A stretch of 7,581 nt of DNA. Source: DASTHS01 sp035718085 (GTDB taxonomy: Bacteria > Actinomycetota > Acidimicrobiia > Acidimicrobiales > Palsa-688). The number at the start of each line of letters is the position of its first letter. The first letter of the stretch is position 1. The position numbers were made by a program, and so were the translations under genes. Where the stretch lies: contig DASTHS010000004.1 in NCBI GenBank assembly GCA_035718085.1, forward strand, positions 1-7,581, read 5' to 3'. The notes under the pieces were generated by a model. The model was not told the DNA's origin. It saw nothing but the letters and a program-made list of their open reading frames with translations, and did no database searches. Below, in pieces: positions 5,328-7,581 of the stretch.

Positions 5328-6538
5328 GTGCGGACGCGCAGCAGGAACATGCCGTCGGTGCCGGCAGCCTGGGGCAACAGCAGCGCCCCGCGCCCCGCGG
5401 GCTGCCAGGGCCCGTCGGGAGGGGGCAGGGGCTCGAGCTCGGGGTGGGCGGTGGCCAGCCAGTGGTCGACCCCGGCGGTCTCGGCCGCGGTGAGGGTGCA
5501 CACGCTGTAGACGAGCGTGCCCCCGGGCCGCAGCAACGGCACGGCGGCGTCGAGCAGGCGGCAGGCCAGGCGGGCCAGGCGGTCGACGTCGCCGGGCTGC
5601 ACCCGCCAGCGGGCGTCGGGCCGGCGGCGCAGCACGCCGAGGCCCGAGCACGGGGCGTCGACGAGCACTCGGTCGGCGCAGCCGGGCCGCAACGGGGGGG
5701 CGGCGGCGTCGGCGACCACGGTCGCCACGTTGGCCGTGCCCACGGTCGCGGCGTTGGCCGCCACCACCGCGGCGCGGGCCGGGTCGATGTCGGCGGCGAC
5801 GACGACGCGGGGCCCGGCGTGGGCCATCGCCGTGGCCTTGCCGCCGGGGGCGGCGCACAGGTCGACCACCCGGTCGCCGGGCTGGGCGCCCACGGCGGCG
5901 GCGACCCACTGGCTGGCCAGATCCTGGGTGTAGCCGTCGTGGCGGCGGGTGGCGGCGGCCGCCTGGTTCATGGTCTCGAGGGCGGCCCGGGCGGGGCCGG
6001 GGCCGAGATCGCGAGCGAGGCGGGCGACGATCCAGTCGGGGTAGCTGAGCTCGGTCGCCGGGTCGGGCCAGCGGGGGCGGCCCCGGGCCAGGTCGGCGGC
6101 GGCGCGGCGCAGCACGGCGTTGACCAGGCTGCGGCCAGGGCCGGCGACGGCGTCGACGGTCGACCCCACGGCGGCGTGCGGCGGGGTGTCGAGGTAGGCC
6201 AGCTGGTAGGCGCCCAGCCGCAGGGCGGCCCGCACCTCGTCGTCGGTGCGGCCCCGCACGTGCCGGTCGACCAGCCAGTCGCACGCCCGCCGCATGCGGG
6301 TGGCGCCGTAGACGAGCTCGGTGACCAGGCCCCGGTCGCGCTCGTCGAGGCCGCTGCGGGTCAGGCGGGCCGGCACCTCGACGTTGGCGCGGGCGCCGCC
6401 CGCGATCGCCACCATGGCCTCGAGGGCGACGCGGCGGGCGGGGGTGCCGCGCCCGGCGCCCCGGCCGGCGGGCGCGGGCCGGGCGCGCGGCCCCGGGCGG
6501 CGCTGGTCGGGCCGGCGCTGGTCATCGGGGCCGGTCAC
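5318..6538 (-). CDS. rsmB: 16S rRNA (cytosine-5) methyltransferase RsmB, shortened middle region
   Basis: RsmB methylates C967 (E. coli numbering) of 16S rRNA using S-adenosylmethionine. The product is 406 residues. Residues 1 to about 34 are a basic Arg/Pro-rich tail. Residues 35 to about 150 are the NusB-like RNA-binding domain (VALEAMVAI, LVTELVYGATRMRRACDWLV, HAAVGSTVDAV, LVNAVLRRA). The methyltransferase core runs from about 205 to the end. It contains QDLASQ (206-211), VVDLCAAPGGKATAMA (224-239) for SAM binding, and AADIDPARA (248-256). VDAPCSGLG (293-301) carries Cys297, and YSVCTLTAAET (344-354) carries the nucleophile Cys347. In E. coli about 70 residues lie between 'NNQ' and 'QDAS', including 'LRIN'. 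Here the same interval is about 20 residues (MNQAAAATRRHDGYTQDLAS), in frame. The start GTG 6538 overlaps the fmt stop as GTGA. Confidence 0.93.
   Translation of the reverse strand: MTGPDDQRRPDQRRPGPRARPAPAGRGAGRGTPARRVALEAMVAIAGGARANVEVPARLTRSGLDERDRGLVTELVYGATRMRRACDWLVDRHVRGRTDDEVRAALRLGAYQLAYLDTPPHAAVGSTVDAVAGPGRSLVNAVLRRAAADLARGRPRWPDPATELSYPDWIVARLARDLGPGPARAALETMNQAAAATRRHDGYTQDLASQWVAAAVGAQPGDRVVDLCAAPGGKATAMAHAGPRVVVAADIDPARAAVVAANAATVGTANVATVVADAAAPPLRPGCADRVLVDAPCSGLGVLRRRPDARWRVQPGDVDRLARLACRLLDAAVPLLRPGGTLVYSVCTLTAAETAGVDHWLATAHPELEPLPPPDGPWQPAGRGALLLPQAAGTDGMFLLRVRTPD
6494..6523 (-). repeat. Two tandem 15-base units encoding DQRRP-DQRRP in the RsmB tail
   Basis: Codons 6-15 of rsmB encode DQRRP twice in a row. 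The two 15-base units differ at only two positions, both within the last two codons. It lies in the basic, probably disordered N-terminal extension, which could add rRNA contact. A local duplication is the simplest explanation. Confidence 0.7.
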
Positions 6539-7440
6539 GGGCGGCCGAGCACCTCGCCGGGCGCGGGGCGGGCACCGTTGCGCCACTCGGCGGCGGGCTG
6601 GGCGCGCCGACCCTCGGGTTGCACGCGGACGAGGCGCAGGGCGCCCCGGCCGGTGGCCAACAGGTCGCCTGCCAGCGTGCCCGGAGGTGCGCCGCGCAGC
6701 TCGCCGAGCGCCCCGGCGTCGGCGCCGCCCGCCTCGGCGGTGTCGGCGACGTCGGCGTGCACCACCAGCAGGCGGCGCCCCCGGAAGGTGGTGTGGGCCC
6801 GACCCAACCGGGTGAGCCTGGCCAGGTCGACCGCGGGGCGGCCCCAGCGCAGCTCCAGCTCGTCGGGGGTGACCTTCGCCGCGTAGGTGACCTCGCCGTG
6901 CTGGGGCTGCGGCTCGCCGAGGCCGTCGGCGAGGGCGTCGACGAGGAGGCGGGCGCCGAGGTGGGCGAGGCGGCCCCGCAGCGCCTCCACGGTCTCGGTC
7001 GGGTCGATGGCCACCTCGGTGCGCCGGTACACCGGGCCGGTGTCGAGGGTCTCCTCGAGGGCCATCAGGCACACGCCGGTGGTGGGGTCGCCGGCGAGCA
7101 CCGCCCGCTCGACCGGCGCCGCTCCCCGCCACCGGGGCAGCAGCGAGAAGTGCACGTTGAGCATCGGCAGGGCGGCGAGCACGTCGGGTTTGATCAGGCG
7201 GCCGTAGGCGACGACGACGCCGAGGTCGGCGCCGCAGCCGACGGCGCCGGCGACCCGGTCGGTGCAGGGGATGCCGAGCTCGGCGGCGGCCGCCTTGACG
7301 GGGCTGGGCGCCAGCTCGCCCCGGCGGCCCCGGCGGGCGTCGGCCCGGCTGACGACCAGGGCGACGTCGTGGCCGGCGGCGACCAGGGCCCGCAGCGACG
7401 GGACGGCGGCGGCCGGCGTGCCGAGGAAGACCAGTCGCAC
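6535..7440 (-). CDS. fmt: Methionyl-tRNA formyltransferase
   Basis: Fmt transfers a formyl group from 10-formyltetrahydrofolate to initiator Met-tRNA in the cytosol. The product is 301 residues, close to the usual 310-315. The N-terminal Rossmann formyltransferase domain has RLVFLGTPAAAVPSL (2-16). The tRNA-contacting loop is SRADARRGRRGELAPSPVK (31-49). LNVHFSLLPRWRGAAPVERA (94-113) supplies Asn95 and His97, and LDTGPVY (132-138) supplies Asp133, completing the Asn-His-Asp catalytic set. The C-terminal OB-like domain starts near residue 184 (VTYAAKVTPDELELRW) and ends with GEVLGRP. The start is GTG 7440 with no Shine-Dalgarno sequence; a -10 box lies 6 bases upstream. It is the first gene of a two-gene operon with rsmB, a common pairing in bacteria. 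Confidence 0.97.
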   Translation of the reverse strand: MRLVFLGTPAAAVPSLRALVAAGHDVALVVSRADARRGRRGELAPSPVKAAAAELGIPCTDRVAGAVGCGADLGVVVAYGRLIKPDVLAALPMLNVHFSLLPRWRGAAPVERAVLAGDPTTGVCLMALEETLDTGPVYRRTEVAIDPTETVEALRGRLAHLGARLLVDALADGLGEPQPQHGEVTYAAKVTPDELELRWGRPAVDLARLTRLGRAHTTFRGRRLLVVHADVADTAEAGGADAGALGELRGAPPGTLAGDLLATGRGALRLVRVQPEGRRAQPAAEWRNGARPAPGEVLGRP

Positions 7441-7452
7441 CGGGAGAGGGTA
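7441..7452 (-). promoter_or_regulatory. Promoter -10 of the fmt-rsmB operon, leaderless type
   Basis: TACCCT (7452-7447, minus strand) fits TANNNT and is followed by CTCCCG and then the GTG start of fmt. The 6-base spacing predicts transcription beginning at or immediately beside the start codon. No -35 box is obvious. The whole gap between fmt and the divergent gene is 32 bases, so both promoters must share it. Confidence 0.48.
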
Positions 7453-7472
7453 CCGGTCGCCTCGCGGCCGCC

Positions 7473-7581
7473 ATGCCGGGCCACTACTTCGAGCCGACGC
7501 CGACGTCCGCGTCGCGGCCCGCCACGGTGGTGCTCGACCTGCCCGACCTGCACGCCGAGCTGGCGGTCGACCGTGGCGTGT
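7473..7581 (+). CDS. RsmC-like class I methyltransferase, 5' part (3' end outside window)
   Basis: ATG 7473 opens a frame that runs off the window after 36 codons. The peptide begins MPGHYFEPTPTSASRPATVV and continues LDLPDLHAELAVDRGV. The pattern 'HYF.. .P...SRP..V.L.LP......TDRGVFS' is how actinobacterial proteins of the RsmC/'methyltransferase small' family begin. These proteins are related to the 16S rRNA G1207 N2-methyltransferase. The SAM-binding motifs would lie beyond the window, so the call rests on the N-terminal signature alone. Neither a clear Shine-Dalgarno sequence nor a well-placed -10 box is visible. It diverges from fmt across 32 bases, and if the call holds it sits beside another translation-related operon. 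Confidence 0.62.
   Translation, partial: MPGHYFEPTPTSASRPATVVLDLPDLHAELAVDRGV

Noticed and set aside
5444..6886. A 480-codon open frame on the + strand opposite rsmB and fmt
   Set aside because: It spans two unrelated, well-identified genes on the other strand, and its composition is the Gly/Ala/Val/His bias of an antisense shadow.
7451..7457. TACCGGT as a + strand -10 box for the RsmC-like gene
   Set aside because: TACCGG lacks the final T of TANNNT, and its 16-base distance to ATG 7473 fits neither a leaderless start nor a leader with a ribosome binding site.
5318..7474. A single 718-residue protein running through fmt and rsmB
   Set aside because: Only the C-terminal 406 residues are protein-like. 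The upstream part is an Arg/Pro-rich shadow of fmt, and GTG 6538 with the GTGA overlap is the natural start of rsmB.
1..7581. A mobile element, toxin-antitoxin, defence or other novel multi-gene system
   Set aside because: All coding space is taken by housekeeping or recognisable single genes. I saw no terminal inverted repeats, integrase or transposase motifs, spaced direct repeats or compositional shift.

Overview
The window looks like ordinary chromosome of a very GC-rich actinobacterium. By eye about three quarters of bases are G or C, and codon third positions are almost all G or C. The style of the HisG, RibBA, cold-shock-like and thioesterase-like proteins resembles what I recall from Acidimicrobiia (Ilumatobacter/Iamia-like lineages). 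That placement is an inference from protein style and has not been searched. I see no transposases, tRNAs, rRNAs, CRISPR arrays, phage genes or compositional breaks.

Layout. (1) Bases 1-354, + strand: the C-terminal part of a DUF1844 protein cut by the window edge. (2) Bases 341-3822, - strand: a five-gene operon read right to left, ribE, ribBA, ribH, hisG and a small cold-shock-domain-like gene. Neighbouring genes overlap by 4, 4, 1 and 4 bases, so translation is probably coupled throughout. Its last gene converges on, and overlaps, the DUF1844 gene by 14 bases. (3) Bases 3908-4414, - strand: a MoaB/Mog-type molybdopterin gene, separated from ribE by a hairpin and a promoter. (4) Bases 4579-5304, + strand: an acyl-ACP thioesterase-like gene, divergent from mog. 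(5) Bases 5318-7440, - strand: fmt and rsmB as a two-gene operon with a 4-base overlap. (6) Bases 7473-7581, + strand: the start of an RsmC-like methyltransferase gene, divergent from fmt.

How the genes fit together. RibBA makes both precursors of lumazine, from ribulose 5-phosphate and GTP. RibH joins the pathway's two branches into lumazine, and RibE dismutates lumazine to riboflavin. The deaminase/reductase RibD is not in the window. HisG commits PRPP and ATP to histidine synthesis; riboflavin and histidine synthesis both draw on purine nucleotides. Fmt formylates initiator tRNA and RsmB methylates 16S rRNA, a common translation pair. The order fmt-rsmB ... ribE-ribBA-ribH matches a cluster I recall from other actinobacteria such as Mycobacterium. 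Here rpe and ribD are absent from the middle, and a thioesterase and a mog gene occupy it.

Most notable. The three minus-strand transcription units with a visible head (ribE, mog, fmt) each carry a TANNNT -10 hexamer only 6-8 bases before the start codon, the hallmark of leaderless mRNAs. RsmB lacks roughly 45-50 residues between its NusB-like and methyltransferase domains but keeps both catalytic cysteines. The thioesterase-like protein has Leu where plant-type enzymes have a catalytic Asn. I did not find a convincing new multi-gene system; the window is mainly housekeeping metabolism with some lineage-specific twists.
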